A stretch of 64,000 nt of DNA from an uncultured Burkholderiales bacterium (GCA_903932865.1 CAIZHQ010000014.1:1-64000); one strand, 5' to 3'; shown: positions 44,794-54,501, counted from the stretch's first letter. A program made the numbers and translations. The notes: generated by a model from the sequence alone, not told the origin.

Positions 44794-45966
44794 TCAGTTG
44801 GCCCGTTGGCGTTTGGCCAGATCGCGCATCAGGGCCCCTACGCCATAGGTCCAGGCGGGCGCATGGTCCGAGGTGCTGACCTGGTTGACCAAGGTGCCCA
44901 ACAGTGGGGTAGAAATACTGACCACATCGCCCACGACATGGGTGAAGCCTTGGCCGGGGCCGTGCCGGTCTTGCGTGGGGGCGAACATGGTGCCCAAAAA
45001 CAGCATCATGCCGTCCGGGTACTGGTGGTACTTGCCCATGGCCTGGCCCACCAGATCAAGCGGGTCGCGGCTGATTTGGCTGAGGGCGCTGCTGCCTTGC
45101 ATGACAAAGCCTTCGGGGCCTTCCACTTTGAGGCTCAGCTCGCACTGGCGCACGTCGTCGATGCCGAAGTGGTCGTCAAACAACCGGATAAAGGGGCCTA
45201 TGGCGCAACTGGCATTGTTGTCTTTGGCTTTGCCCAGCAGCAAGGCGCTGCGGCCTTCGAAATCGCGCAGGTTCACGTCGTTGCCCAAGCTGGCACCGAC
45301 CACTTCGCCACGGGAGTTGGCGGCCAGCACGATTTCGGGTTCGGGGTTGTTCCATTGACTGCCCGGGTGAATGCCCACCCAGGCCCCTGAGCCGACCGAG
45401 CTCATGGGTTGGGCCTTGGTGAAGATTTCAGCGTCCGGACCAATGCCGACTTCCAGGTATTGCGACCACATGCCTTGGGCCAGCAGCACGTCCTTGAGCC
45501 GAGTCGATTCGGCTGAGCCGGGTACCACGCTGCGCAAGTTATCACCAATGACCGCCACCACCGCCTGGCGCACGGCTTCGGCCCGACTGGCGTCGCCACG
45601 GGCTTGCTCTTCGATCACCCGTTCGAGCATGCTGGCCACGAAGGTGACGCCAGCGGCCTTGACGGCTTGCAAATCGCACGGGGCCATGAACCATGCTTGG
45701 CCTGGCTGGCGGCAGGTTTCGTCACTGTTGGCCAAAGCCTCGAGGGTGCTGGCCAGTCGCGGAGCTTTTCCGCTGAGCACAAAAGCCCGCACCTGATGGG
45801 CCACCTCAGGCAGCTCCAGCAATTGGCTGCTGGTGGCAGCGAGCTGCGACAGATCGAACACATCATCGGGCGTGACGGCGCAAACCACTGCGCCGAAGTC
45901 CGGCACCCACAAGCGGCCGATCAGCAAAGCTTGGTGAGCGTTTTGGGGCAAAAGTGTGTTCAGCAT
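44794..45966 (-). CDS. Fumarylacetoacetate hydrolase (FAH) family protein
   Basis: This 390-residue protein carries FAH-fold landmarks in the C-terminal two thirds: VGIHPGSQWNNPEPEIVLAA, with the metal-binding Glu pair in PEPEIVL, then GNDVNLRDFEGRSALLLGKA and DNNASCAIGPFIRLFDD. Long FAH proteins of this kind act as hydrolases or dehydratases on 2-keto-3-deoxy sugar acids or aromatic ring-cleavage products. No neighbouring catabolic gene fixes the substrate. Confidence 0.82.
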   Translation of the reverse strand: MLNTLLPQNAHQALLIGRLWVPDFGAVVCAVTPDDVFDLSQLAATSSQLLELPEVAHQVRAFVLSGKAPRLASTLEALANSDETCRQPGQAWFMAPCDLQAVKAAGVTFVASMLERVIEEQARGDASRAEAVRQAVVAVIGDNLRSVVPGSAESTRLKDVLLAQGMWSQYLEVGIGPDAEIFTKAQPMSSVGSGAWVGIHPGSQWNNPEPEIVLAANSRGEVVGASLGNDVNLRDFEGRSALLLGKAKDNNASCAIGPFIRLFDDHFGIDDVRQCELSLKVEGPEGFVMQGSSALSQISRDPLDLVGQAMGKYHQYPDGMMLFLGTMFAPTQDRHGPGQGFTHVVGDVVSISTPLLGTLVNQVSTSDHAPAWTYGVGALMRDLAKRQRAN

Positions 45967-46198
45967 GGCGGCCTCGGATCAGATGCAAAAAAACGATCGT
46001 GACAGATGCCAAGCTGTGGTGCTGTCACCTTGGTGGAGAGAATGAGGTGGCATGGGTTCTCCCCGCACGGCATGGACAACAGGGTATTGAAAGGCCGTTT
46101 TGTACAAATACTTGCAATGACTGTGGGGTGTAGGACGGTCGGCAAGGTTCTGAAGCGGTAAATTCGGGGTGACTTTGTTTTCATTGACAGGAATCCAC

Positions 46199-46855
46199 AT
46201 GATCATCTCCAACACCCCTTTGACCCGCTTGGCATTGGCCGCTGTCGCCGCGAGCGTTTTTCTGGCGGGTTGCGCCTCCAACGGCATCACTCCCCAGCAA
46301 AAGGGCGCGGGCACAGGCGCGGTGATTGGCGCCGTGGCCGGCCAAATTCTGGGGCGCGACAGCAAGTCCACCGCCATCGGCGCGGGCTTGGGGGCTTTGG
46401 GGGGTTACGTCTGGTCCAAGAACATGGAAGACAAAAAACGCGCCATGGAGCAAGCCACGGCCGGCACCGGCACGGTGGTCACGCAAACCCCTGACAACCA
46501 GCTCAAGCTGAGCATCCCGAACGACATTTCTTTTGACACGGGGCGCGCCGTCATCAAACCGAATCTGCGCCCCATCCTGGACCAGTTTGCGCAAGGTCTG
46601 AGCCAACAAACGAGCATGGAAGTGCGCATCGTGGGGCACACCGACAGCACCGGCAGCGATGCCATCAACAACCCCCTGTCGGTCAATCGCGCCCAAAGCG
46701 CGCGAGACTATCTGGTGTCTAGGGGTGTCAACAGCAGCCGCATCAGCATTGATGGTCGCGGTTCGCGCGAGCCGATTGCCGACAACGCCACAGAATCGGG
46801 CCGGGCCCGCAACCGCCGCATTGACATCTTTTTGGCCGAGCGCGGTCAGAGGTAA
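46199..46855 (+). CDS. OmpA-family outer membrane lipoprotein with glycine-zipper (YiaD-like)
   Basis: This 218-residue lipoprotein has a signal peptide and lipobox FLAGC (Cys about residue 23). A glycine-zipper segment follows (GAGTGAVIGAVAGQILGRDS), then an OmpA peptidoglycan-binding domain with FDTGRAVIKPNLRPILDQFA, RIVGHTDSTGSDAINNPLS, NRAQSARDYLVSRGV and RNRRIDIFL. It anchors the outer membrane to peptidoglycan. ATG 46199 is the first ATG and gives a proper signal peptide. Its 3' end overlaps the convergent MarR gene by 10 bp. Confidence 0.93.
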   Translation: MIISNTPLTRLALAAVAASVFLAGCASNGITPQQKGAGTGAVIGAVAGQILGRDSKSTAIGAGLGALGGYVWSKNMEDKKRAMEQATAGTGTVVTQTPDNQLKLSIPNDISFDTGRAVIKPNLRPILDQFAQGLSQQTSMEVRIVGHTDSTGSDAINNPLSVNRAQSARDYLVSRGVNSSRISIDGRGSREPIADNATESGRARNRRIDIFLAERGQR

Positions 46856-47346
46856 ATTTTTTGCAGCAAGGCCAGCAGCGTTTTGCGCTGCGTTGGCGTG
46901 AGCTTGGCGGTTTTTTCCAGTTCCAGCTCGGTGGCTGTTTGCTCGGCTTGCACCATCAAGGCCTGTCCCTTGGGGGTGGCGTGCAGGCCCACGGCGCGGC
47001 CGTCGTGCGGGTGGGGTTTGCGCTCGATCAGGCCGCGAGATTCCAGCGACTGAATCAGGCCCACCAAATTGGGGGGTAACAGGTTGAGCGTGGTGCACAA
47101 CTGCCGTGAGGTCACACCCGGGTTGTGGCAGATGGTGGACATGACCGAAAAATCCACCGGCTTCAAACCATAAGGGGCCAGCCGTTCCAGAAACAGCTCG
47201 ATGATGCTCAGCGCTGCCCGGCGGGCGTTGTAGCCCATCAGGGTCTGCAGGTAAGTGGTGTCCACCTGGTCGATGGCCGAGCCCGTCGCGAGGTCGACTT
47301 TCGGGGCACGTGCTTTCTTGGCGGGGGAGACGAGGGCTTGCTTCAT
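46846..47346 (-). CDS. MarR-family transcriptional regulator
   Basis: This 166-residue winged-helix protein has GLKPVDFSVMSTICHNPGVT, SRQLCTTLNLLPPNLVGLIQ (recognition helix region) and SLESRGLIERKPHPHDGRAV (wing, with the DxR motif). MarR proteins usually repress aromatic or hydroxycinnamate catabolism and are released by CoA-thioester ligands. ATG 47346 overlaps the acyl-CoA dehydrogenase stop (ATGA), making it the last gene of the proposed aromatic-ester operon. It is the obvious candidate to bind the palindrome at 57288-57303. Confidence 0.9.
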   Translation of the reverse strand: MKQALVSPAKKARAPKVDLATGSAIDQVDTTYLQTLMGYNARRAALSIIELFLERLAPYGLKPVDFSVMSTICHNPGVTSRQLCTTLNLLPPNLVGLIQSLESRGLIERKPHPHDGRAVGLHATPKGQALMVQAEQTATELELEKTAKLTPTQRKTLLALLQKIYL

Positions 47347-49061
47347 GCCGCCATGGTGCACTGCTGCACAATGATGAAGGTGCGCATCTGAAATTCGGGC
47401 AGCACCCAGCTGCGCAAGGCTTTGGCGGGATTGATCCATCGCGCTTGGGCGGTCACCGTGTTATCGTCCACGCCCGCTTCGATGCGCAGCCAGGCCCAGT
47501 CCATCAGCACCAACGCCACGGCGCGCAAATAGTCATCGGCCACACGGTGAGCCAAAGCCGCATCTTGCACGCTGGCTTTGACGATTTGCTGGGTCACGGC
47601 GCGCAGGGTCTGAATGCGGGCTTGCGCCGCGGTGCTGGCTTTGGCCGCTTTGGGCAGATCCAAGGCGATGGTGTCCAGCAGCGCGTTCAGGCTGTTGCCG
47701 CCATCGGCCAGTACTTTGCGCACCAAGAGGTCAATGGCCTGAATTTCATTGGTGCCTTCGTAGATCATGGCCACGCGAGCGTCGCGCACGATTTGCTCAA
47801 TGCCCCATTCACGCACATAGCCGTGGCCGCCAAAGACCTGCAGGCAGTCGCTGCCGCCATGGAAGGCTTGGTGGGTGAACACCGATTTCATGACCGGCGT
47901 GACCAGCGCGCACCAACGTTGGGCTGAGGCTTGTGTGTCGGCGTTGGGGCTGTGCTTGATCAGGTCGAGTTCGAGCGCCGTTCGGTAGGCCAGCACGCGA
48001 CCTGCATCAACCCAGGCGCGTTGCGTATCCAAAATGCGTCGCATGGCGGGGTGTTCGCCAATCAAATCCGATTCGCCGGCTGATTTGCCTTTGCCAGGTG
48101 CGCGCATTTGGCGGCGCTCTTGCGAATACGCATCGGCTTTTTGCCAGGCGGCATCGAGCAGGCCAATGCCTTGCAAGGCCACATGCAATCGGGCGGCGTT
48201 CATCATCACAAACATCGCGTTCAGGCCCTTGCCTGGCTCGCCCACGATGGCACACACCGCTTCGTCAAAGCGCATCACGCAAGTGGGGCTGCCGTGCAGG
48301 CCCATTTTTTCTTCGATGCGGTCGCAGTGCACACGGCTGCGTGAGCCGTCGGGGTAAAACTTGGGGACCAGGAAAAGCGACAGGCCTTTGGGTCCGGGCG
48401 GCGCGTCGGGCAGACGGGCCAGCACCAGGTGCACGATGTTGTCGGTGAGGTCGTGCTCGCCACCCGAGATGAAAATCTTGGTGCCGCTGACGGCATACTG
48501 GCCATCGGGCAAAGGGGTCGCCTTGGTGCGTACCTGGCCCAGGTCAGAGCCCGCATGCGGTTCCGTCAGGCACATGGTGGCCAGCCATTCGCCCGTGGCC
48601 ACTTTTTCTAAATAGTGCGATTTCAGCTCGTCGCTGGCGTGGTGCTTGATGCACTCGTAAGCGCCGTGCAGCAGGCCGGGGGCCATGGTCCAACTGTGGT
48701 TGGCTGCTGACAGCATTTCGTAGAGCATGGCTTCGAGCACGGTGGGCAGGCCTTGGCCGCCGTCTTCGGCGCTGGCGGCCAGCGCAGGCCAGCCTGATTG
48801 CCAAAAGGACTGGTAAGCATCCTTGAAACCCGTCGGCATGGTGACCGCACCGCCCGCCCACTGCGCGCCGATTTCGTCCCCGCCGCGGTTGAGCGGAGCG
48901 ATCACTTCGCCCACAAATTTGCCCGCTTCCTCCAGCACTTGCAGCATCAGCGCAGCGTCCACCTCGGCAAAGGCGGGCAGGGCTTGCAGTTGGGCTGGGG
49001 CGTTCAAGACGCGGGACAACACAAACTGCATGTCGTCGGTGCGGGGTTGGTAGTCGCTCAT
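47343..49061 (-). CDS. Acyl-CoA dehydrogenase, long type with C-terminal domain
   Basis: This 572-residue flavoprotein starts MSDYQPRTDDMQFVLSRVL, typical of this subfamily. Conserved parts are ATGEWLATMCLTEPHAGSDL, KMGLHGSPTCVMRFDEAVC, LQVFGGHGYVREWGIEQIVR and VAMIYEGTNEIQAIDLLVRK. The FGGHGYVREWGIEQ and IYEGTNEIQ motifs mark a functional active site. In this operon it may oxidise an aryl-propionyl-CoA or an acyl-CoA from side-chain degradation, passing electrons to EtfAB. ATG 49061 matches the family N-terminus. Confidence 0.93.
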   Translation of the reverse strand: MSDYQPRTDDMQFVLSRVLNAPAQLQALPAFAEVDAALMLQVLEEAGKFVGEVIAPLNRGGDEIGAQWAGGAVTMPTGFKDAYQSFWQSGWPALAASAEDGGQGLPTVLEAMLYEMLSAANHSWTMAPGLLHGAYECIKHHASDELKSHYLEKVATGEWLATMCLTEPHAGSDLGQVRTKATPLPDGQYAVSGTKIFISGGEHDLTDNIVHLVLARLPDAPPGPKGLSLFLVPKFYPDGSRSRVHCDRIEEKMGLHGSPTCVMRFDEAVCAIVGEPGKGLNAMFVMMNAARLHVALQGIGLLDAAWQKADAYSQERRQMRAPGKGKSAGESDLIGEHPAMRRILDTQRAWVDAGRVLAYRTALELDLIKHSPNADTQASAQRWCALVTPVMKSVFTHQAFHGGSDCLQVFGGHGYVREWGIEQIVRDARVAMIYEGTNEIQAIDLLVRKVLADGGNSLNALLDTIALDLPKAAKASTAAQARIQTLRAVTQQIVKASVQDAALAHRVADDYLRAVALVLMDWAWLRIEAGVDDNTVTAQARWINPAKALRSWVLPEFQMRTFIIVQQCTMAA

Positions 49062-49101
49062 GGTCAATCGAGAAGCAAAATGCAAGGGTCAAATGGCCGA
49101 T

Positions 49102-50826
49102 TTATTGGCAAGAAAAATGTGCGGCATTCTCAAGCGAGCTGGCGCCCATGTGCTTGGCTACCTTGGGGTAAGGGCACAAGGGGCGTGAGCGTTGTGCGCT
49201 CCAAGTGGCAGGCAATTCGGTATTCACACCGCCCGCATTGCCCGCCCCGCGCACGTGTGCGGTGATGCTGTCAGGGGCAATGCCCTGTTCAACCCAAGCC
49301 ACCAAGGGCGTGAGCGCGTCAAACTGGTCAGTCGCGGGGCCACCGCTGCAATGGTTCATGCCGGGAATGGGAAAGTGGCGAACAAAGTTGGCGCTGTTGG
49401 GCACCTGTTTGGCGACTCGATCGACCCAGGCGCGGGTGTCGGTTTCTGAGAAAACCGGGTCACTCACCCCATGGTAAAGCATGATTTTTGCGCCGCGTTG
49501 TTGTACCTTCATCATGTTGATGGGTTGCGCATGGTTCAACGGTGTGATGGTCTCGTCGGCGCTTTCGCTGTAGCCCGGTGGCTTGGCAAAAATACCGGCA
49601 AACAAGTTGTCGTAATCGGTATCGAACGCTTTGACGTCCCGCTTGGGGCTGGTGAACACATGGCTCAAAGCGCCAGGGTCCAAGGCCTGTGAGAAAACAA
49701 ATTTCCAAGTGGCCCAGTTGTTACCTGATACACCCGTGTCATAAGGAAATGCGCTGTAGTAAGGCTCTCCTTTGGTGGTTTGGCCACCTTTGAAGACTTG
49801 CGCAATGACATTTTTTTGCACGGTGCTCAGGCATTTGCCGTCTCGCCCTGCGGTGCAACTGGCGACATCGCTTTGCACGTCAAAAGCTTTTTGACAAGCC
49901 GAGACATCTTGAACCATGCCGTCGGCCGCACCATCCAGTGCGTCACATTTGGCCAAAACGGCTCGGGCCAATATTTGTCGGTCATCGGCGGTGAAGCCCG
50001 CACCGATGTCCGGGAATTTCAAATTGGGATTGAAAGGGTGGTTCACCGTCGGGCCAGCGGGTGCCAAGCTGTTCCACTGCGCAGATCCCCACAGCTGAGC
50101 CAAAGCGGCGTTGGGTAAACGGTAGCCTGGCGCGCCAGCCAAATAACCGTCAAACTGTTCTGCATAGCGCGATGCCGCTACCAAAGCGTGTCGGCCACCA
50201 TTGGAGCAACCCGCAATGTAAGACCGGTCCGGCAATTTACCGTAGGCCGTTTGGATCAGAGATTTGGCCATGGGTGCGAGTTTGCCAACGGCGGCGTAGC
50301 CGTAGTCCTGGCGTGCCTGCGGTTCTGAACCAAAGTAAGGGTTTTGACCCGAAGTGTGCCCGGCATCCGAACTGATGACAGCAAAGCCTTGTGCGAGTGC
50401 GCCGGTCAATGGACCGCCACCCAAGGCACCCAGTGCGGGTTGCACCACCCCATCCAAGCCGCCGTTGGCTTGGTAGAAAAAGCGACCATTCCAGTCTTGG
50501 GGTAAACGCATTTCAAAGCCAATCGCGTAAGGCTTTCCGTCAGCGCCTTGTCGCTCATGCATCTTGCCTTTGACCACGCAGTGCTCGCTGACCGTGTAAG
50601 CCGTGACCGCGGTGGGCTGCGGGCCGGTGCGCACTGCACCGGCAGGAACCAAGGCGGTGGATTCAATCCTTGTCGCCGAGTATTTGAATTGTTCCTTGAG
50701 TCCATCACATTGCGTCAAAGTGCCGCTGCGCGCAGGAGCCAAACTTGAAGGGCCGCTGGTCAGCAATCCACCGGCACAGCCCGCCAACAACCATAAACTT
50801 CCCAAAGCAAATAATCGGATCGTCAT
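49102..50826 (-). CDS. Tannase/feruloyl esterase family lipoprotein
   Basis: This 574-residue esterase has a lipoprotein-type leader MTIRLFALGSLWLLAGCAGG, so it is probably outer-membrane anchored. The family CS-D-HC triad is visible: GCSNGGRHAL (Ser about residue 207), HGVSDPVF (Asp about 456) and NHCSGG (His about 491), the two adjacent Cys being able to bridge Ser and His loops. Members hydrolyse feruloyl, galloyl or similar aromatic esters. The neighbouring feruloyl-CoA-synthetase-like ligase, crotonase and thiolase genes support release of hydroxycinnamate for uptake and CoA-dependent degradation. ATG 50826 was chosen because it gives the signal peptide. Confidence 0.88.
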   Translation of the reverse strand: MTIRLFALGSLWLLAGCAGGLLTSGPSSLAPARSGTLTQCDGLKEQFKYSATRIESTALVPAGAVRTGPQPTAVTAYTVSEHCVVKGKMHERQGADGKPYAIGFEMRLPQDWNGRFFYQANGGLDGVVQPALGALGGGPLTGALAQGFAVISSDAGHTSGQNPYFGSEPQARQDYGYAAVGKLAPMAKSLIQTAYGKLPDRSYIAGCSNGGRHALVAASRYAEQFDGYLAGAPGYRLPNAALAQLWGSAQWNSLAPAGPTVNHPFNPNLKFPDIGAGFTADDRQILARAVLAKCDALDGAADGMVQDVSACQKAFDVQSDVASCTAGRDGKCLSTVQKNVIAQVFKGGQTTKGEPYYSAFPYDTGVSGNNWATWKFVFSQALDPGALSHVFTSPKRDVKAFDTDYDNLFAGIFAKPPGYSESADETITPLNHAQPINMMKVQQRGAKIMLYHGVSDPVFSETDTRAWVDRVAKQVPNSANFVRHFPIPGMNHCSGGPATDQFDALTPLVAWVEQGIAPDSITAHVRGAGNAGGVNTELPATWSAQRSRPLCPYPKVAKHMGASSLENAAHFSCQ

Positions 50827-50930
50827 GTGCGTTCTTCCTACGTTGTGAGGTTGCAGCGTCCCGATGACCGTGTTGTCGCATCCAGCATCATGGTCATCGA
50901 GGATCACTGATCTAAATGAGCCCTGCTTGA

Positions 50931-51932
50931 TCAGGAGTCAACGCTGAAACCGATGCGTTTGATCAGCGGGCCCCAGCGTTCTAATTCCACTTGCGAGCTC
51001 TTGAGTTGGTCAGCAACTGTGCCACCAAAAGGAATCAGGCCCACCACGGTCAAAGCGTCCAACACGCCTTTGTCTTTCAATGCCGCATTGATCGCCGCAT
51101 TGGCCGCCTGCACCACGTTGGCCGGGGTTTTGGCGGGGGCATAAAAACCGAACCATTCTTCTACCGTCAACTCGGGGAAGCCCTGTTCTGCGAATGTGGG
51201 GACATCCGGTACAAAAGGCGAACGGGTTTTGCCCGAGGTGGCCAAGATGCGCATCTTGCCGGCTTTGTGATTGGCAATGAAGTCGCCGTGCGGTGTGAAC
51301 ATGCTGGCGATCTGCCCGCCGACCACGTCGGTCACGCCAGGCACCGAGCCACGATAGGGCACATGTTTGAACTCGAAGTTTTGGTTCAGGCCCAACAAGG
51401 CGCCGATGAAGTGCGGTGTGGAGCCTGCAGCGGGCGAGCCGTAGCTGGCTTGCGCGGGGTTGGCTTTGGCCCAGACGATGAAGTCTTTCACGTTCTTGAC
51501 GCTGGCAGGCACCATGGGGCCGACAGCAAAACCGTGGTGAATCATGGAGGCGGTGCCCACAGGTGTGAAGTCTTCAAAGGGCTTGTACTGCAGGTTTTTG
51601 AAGATATGGGGGTAGAGCGAGATGGGCGAGAACGGGGTCATCGCCAACACCGAGCCGTCGGCCGGTGCGCTCTTGAGCAGGTTCAGGGCAATTTGACCGC
51701 CAGCCCCTGGGCGGCTGTCGATGATGCCAGCGTTTTTGCTGTAGGGCGTGCCGCCAAATTTTTCGGCCACGCGTCGGGCGCAGATGTCACCCGAGCTGCC
51801 GGGTGGGAAGCCGTAGAGCACTTTGACCTGCTCGATCGGCAGGCCGCTTTGCGCCCAGGCCTGCTGGAATGCGGTGCTGCCCAAAAAGGCTGCGCCGATG
51901 GTGGATTGAATGAATTCGCGACGGTTGCGCAT
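50931..51932 (-). CDS. Bug-family tripartite tricarboxylate transporter receptor
   Basis: This 333-residue periplasmic binding protein has an RR-containing leader (MRNRREFIQSTIGAAFLGST) suggesting Tat or Sec export. The Bug fold follows with YGFPPGSSGDICARRVAEKF, IIDSRPGAGGQIALNLLK, PYRGSVPGVTDVVGGQIASM and FGFYAPAKTPANVVQAANAA. It would capture an organic or aromatic acid for a tripartite tricarboxylate-type permease, but no TctAB genes are in the window. ATG 51932 has an AAGGAGAC ribosome site. Confidence 0.93.
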   Translation of the reverse strand: MRNRREFIQSTIGAAFLGSTAFQQAWAQSGLPIEQVKVLYGFPPGSSGDICARRVAEKFGGTPYSKNAGIIDSRPGAGGQIALNLLKSAPADGSVLAMTPFSPISLYPHIFKNLQYKPFEDFTPVGTASMIHHGFAVGPMVPASVKNVKDFIVWAKANPAQASYGSPAAGSTPHFIGALLGLNQNFEFKHVPYRGSVPGVTDVVGGQIASMFTPHGDFIANHKAGKMRILATSGKTRSPFVPDVPTFAEQGFPELTVEEWFGFYAPAKTPANVVQAANAAINAALKDKGVLDALTVVGLIPFGGTVADQLKSSQVELERWGPLIKRIGFSVDS

Positions 51933-51991
51933 GCTTGTCTCCTTGAAAGGGTCGGTTGAAAAACTCAGGGGGGAACGGAAAATGCAAGCCA

Positions 51992-52411
51992 TCAACTGCA
52001 CAAAGCCTTGATGTCTTCAGGCACAGCGATCGCTTTGATGCGGTCCGGGTCTTCGGGGTGCTTGATGCAAAAAGCGCGCACTTCGGTGCCTTCGCACAGC
52101 ACGGTATCGCCGCGCATGACCACATGCTTGTGCACAAACACTTTGTCGCGCCATTCCTGCACGCTGGTGTGCACTTGAATGGTTTCGCCATAGGTGGCGG
52201 GGCGGATGAATTTGGTGTTGATCTCCAAGAGGGGCGTGCCGATGATGCCGCGTGTCTTGACCAGCTCGCGCCAGGGCAAGATGCCGCACTTCATGAAGAA
52301 GTTAAGTGATGACGCGTCCATCCACTTGGAAAAATTGGGGAAGAAGACGATGCCTGCGGGGTCGCAGTCACCGAACACCACCTGCACGTCGTATACAACG
52401 GTTTTGCTCAT
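51992..52411 (-). CDS. 4-hydroxybenzoyl-CoA thioesterase-like hotdog thioesterase
   Basis: This 139-residue single hotdog domain contains VVFGDCDPAGIVFFPNFSKW, whose Asp is the catalytic residue of the 4-hydroxybenzoyl-CoA thioesterase/YbgC group, then LLEINTKFIRPATYGETI. It would hydrolyse an aryl- or acyl-CoA thioester in the cytoplasm. It lies 9 bp after the short-chain dehydrogenase gene in the same operon. Confidence 0.9.
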   Translation of the reverse strand: MSKTVVYDVQVVFGDCDPAGIVFFPNFSKWMDASSLNFFMKCGILPWRELVKTRGIIGTPLLEINTKFIRPATYGETIQVHTSVQEWRDKVFVHKHVVMRGDTVLCEGTEVRAFCIKHPEDPDRIKAIAVPEDIKALCS

Positions 52412-52420
52412 GATGGACTT

Positions 52421-53185
52421 TCAGCGAGGTGCCATGCGCAGCGCGCCATCGAGGCGAATGACTTCGCCGTTCAGGTGGTCGTTGTGCACGATGTGGCAGG
52501 CCAGTTCAGCAAATTCGCTGGGCTTGCCCAAGCGTGCGGGGAAGGGGATGCTCGCCGCCAAAGATTGCTGGATCGGTTCGGGCAAGCTGGCCAATAAAGG
52601 GGTCTTGAACAGGCCGGGCGCGATGGTGCAAACGCGGATACCGTGTTGTGCTAGGTCGCGCGCCATGGGCAGCGTCATGCCGACCACGCCGGCCTTGGAG
52701 GCACTGTAGGCTTGTTGGCCCACTTGCCCGTCAAAGGCCGCGACCGAGGCGGTAAACACCATCACGCCACGGGCGCCATCCTCCATGGGGTCCAACTTGC
52801 TGCAGGCCTCGGCGAACAAGCGCGCGGCGTTGTAGGTGCCGATCAGGTTCACGTTGATCACTTTGGCAAACTCTTCCAAAGGCGCGGCCTTGCCGTCTTT
52901 GCCGACCACGCGCTTGGCGGTGCCAATGCCGGCGATTTGCATCAGGATGCGGGCGGGACCGTGGGCTGCGGCGGCCGTCTGGATGGCTTGGGCCATGCTG
53001 TCTGCATCGCTCACGTTGCAGTGAACTGCCACGCCGCCAATCTCGGCGGCCACGCGTTCGGCGTTGGCCATGTTCAGGTCGAGCACCGCGACCTTGGCGC
53101 CCAGGCGGGCCAGTTCGCGGGCCGTGGCCTCGCCCAAACCAGAGCCACCGCCGGTGACCAATGCTGCTTGTCCTTGGATGTTCAT
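52421..53185 (-). CDS. Short-chain dehydrogenase, 3-hydroxyacyl-CoA dehydrogenase type II-like
   Basis: This 254-residue SDR has the NAD site ALVTGGGSGLGEATARELA, the DLNMANAERVAAEI beta2 acidic residue (NAD preference) and active-site QQAYSASKAGVVG (YxxxK), followed by PIQQSLAASIPFPARLGKPS and NGEVIRLDGALRMAPR, both typical of HSD10-type enzymes. It would oxidise a 3-hydroxyacyl-CoA, the step between crotonase and thiolase in the operon. ATG 53185 is preferred on family length. Confidence 0.92.
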   Translation of the reverse strand: MNIQGQAALVTGGGSGLGEATARELARLGAKVAVLDLNMANAERVAAEIGGVAVHCNVSDADSMAQAIQTAAAAHGPARILMQIAGIGTAKRVVGKDGKAAPLEEFAKVINVNLIGTYNAARLFAEACSKLDPMEDGARGVMVFTASVAAFDGQVGQQAYSASKAGVVGMTLPMARDLAQHGIRVCTIAPGLFKTPLLASLPEPIQQSLAASIPFPARLGKPSEFAELACHIVHNDHLNGEVIRLDGALRMAPR

Positions 53186-53229
53186 GTCAGATCCTTTTGA
53201 TGTCGTTTGTTGTGGAAGCCCACATGGGG

Positions 53230-54480
53230 TCATGCTGCTTCGGGGTTCTCAATCAACAATGCAATGCCTTGGCCACCGCCCACACAAGCGCTGGAGATGC
53301 CCCAGCGTAAGCCCGAGCGCCGCAGTTCTCGTGCCAGCGTGATGGTCAGGCGCACGCCGGTGGCGGCCAGTGGGTGGCCCAGTGCAATGGCGCCGCCGTT
53401 GACGTTGAGCTTGGTCACATCCAAGCCCAACTCTTTGGCCACGGCCAGTGTTTGGGCGCCTTGCGCTTCGTTGATCTCAAAGCGGCCAATGTCCGACAGC
53501 TTCAGGCCCGTGCGCTCCAGGAGCAAGCGAATGGCCGGGGCTGGGCCGATGCCCATGATTTCGGGTGGTACGCCCACGGCCGCAGCGGCCACCACGCGGG
53601 CAATGGGTTTTTTGCCTTGGGCTTTCGCATAGGTGCCCGAGGTGACCACACAAGCGGCCGCCGCATCGACCAAGGCCGAGCTGTTGCCACCGGTCTGCAC
53701 CCCCCCTTCGTAAACCGACCGAAGCTTGCCCAGCACATCGGCAGGCGAGATGCGCGGGTGCGTGTCGGCGCTGACTTCGGTCACTTTGCCTTGCAGTTTG
53801 ATGCCGCGAGGGATGTAGCCTTCCAGCTCGAATTTTTCGGAGACCACCGGCACGATCTCGCCCGCATGAAAACCGGCTTGCTGCGCGGCCACGGCCTTGG
53901 CGAACGAGTCCGACGCGAACTGGTCCACCTCTTCGCGGGTGATGCTGTATTTTTTGGCCAGGTTCTCGGCGGTCTGGATCATGTTGATGCCAGCGGCTGG
54001 GTCTTTCAGGGCTTCCCACATGAAGTCCTTGAAGCCCACGGGCGCGCCCAGCTTGAAGCCAGTGCGGTGGTCAAAGGCGGCAATCGGGTTACGCGTCATG
54101 CTCTCGGTACCGACCACCAGCGCGGCCTCGCACACGCCCGCTTCGATCTGCTCGCCCGCTTGGCGGAACAGCTCAAAACCAGTGCCACAGATGCGCTGCA
54201 CCATGATGGCGGGCACCTCTTGCGGTACCCCGGCGTACAGGCCGATGTGGCGCGGCAGGACAAACTGGTCAAAGTCACCAGGCGCCATGTTGCCGGTGAT
54301 GACCGAACCGATTTCGGTGGCCGCGATGCCTGCGCGTTGGAGCGCTTCGCGTGCGGCCTTGATGCCCAGGTCGGTGGGCGAAATGTGGCCCAAAGCGCCG
54401 CAGTAATCCACCATGGGCGTGCGCACGCCTTCGTGCATCCACACGTCGGCAAACGCGTTGAAAAATCCTTTGGAGCTCAT
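53230..54480 (-). CDS. Acetyl-CoA acetyltransferase (thiolase)
   Basis: This 416-residue thiolase has the nucleophile region MVQRICGTGFELFRQAGEQI (Cys about residue 97), VVGTESMTRNPIAAFDHRTG, NVNGGAIALGHPLAATGVRL (catalytic His) and SSACVGGGQGIALLIE (second Cys). It would cleave a 3-ketoacyl-CoA, here probably an aromatic one, releasing acetyl-CoA. The N-terminal FADVWMHEGVRTPMVDYCGA is more typical of degradative thiolases. An intercistronic hairpin separates it from the upstream ligase gene. Confidence 0.93.
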   Translation of the reverse strand: MSSKGFFNAFADVWMHEGVRTPMVDYCGALGHISPTDLGIKAAREALQRAGIAATEIGSVITGNMAPGDFDQFVLPRHIGLYAGVPQEVPAIMVQRICGTGFELFRQAGEQIEAGVCEAALVVGTESMTRNPIAAFDHRTGFKLGAPVGFKDFMWEALKDPAAGINMIQTAENLAKKYSITREEVDQFASDSFAKAVAAQQAGFHAGEIVPVVSEKFELEGYIPRGIKLQGKVTEVSADTHPRISPADVLGKLRSVYEGGVQTGGNSSALVDAAAACVVTSGTYAKAQGKKPIARVVAAAAVGVPPEIMGIGPAPAIRLLLERTGLKLSDIGRFEINEAQGAQTLAVAKELGLDVTKLNVNGGAIALGHPLAATGVRLTITLARELRRSGLRWGISSACVGGGQGIALLIENPEAA

Positions 54481-54501
54481 GTCTGTTCTTTCTGTGTTTT
54501 G

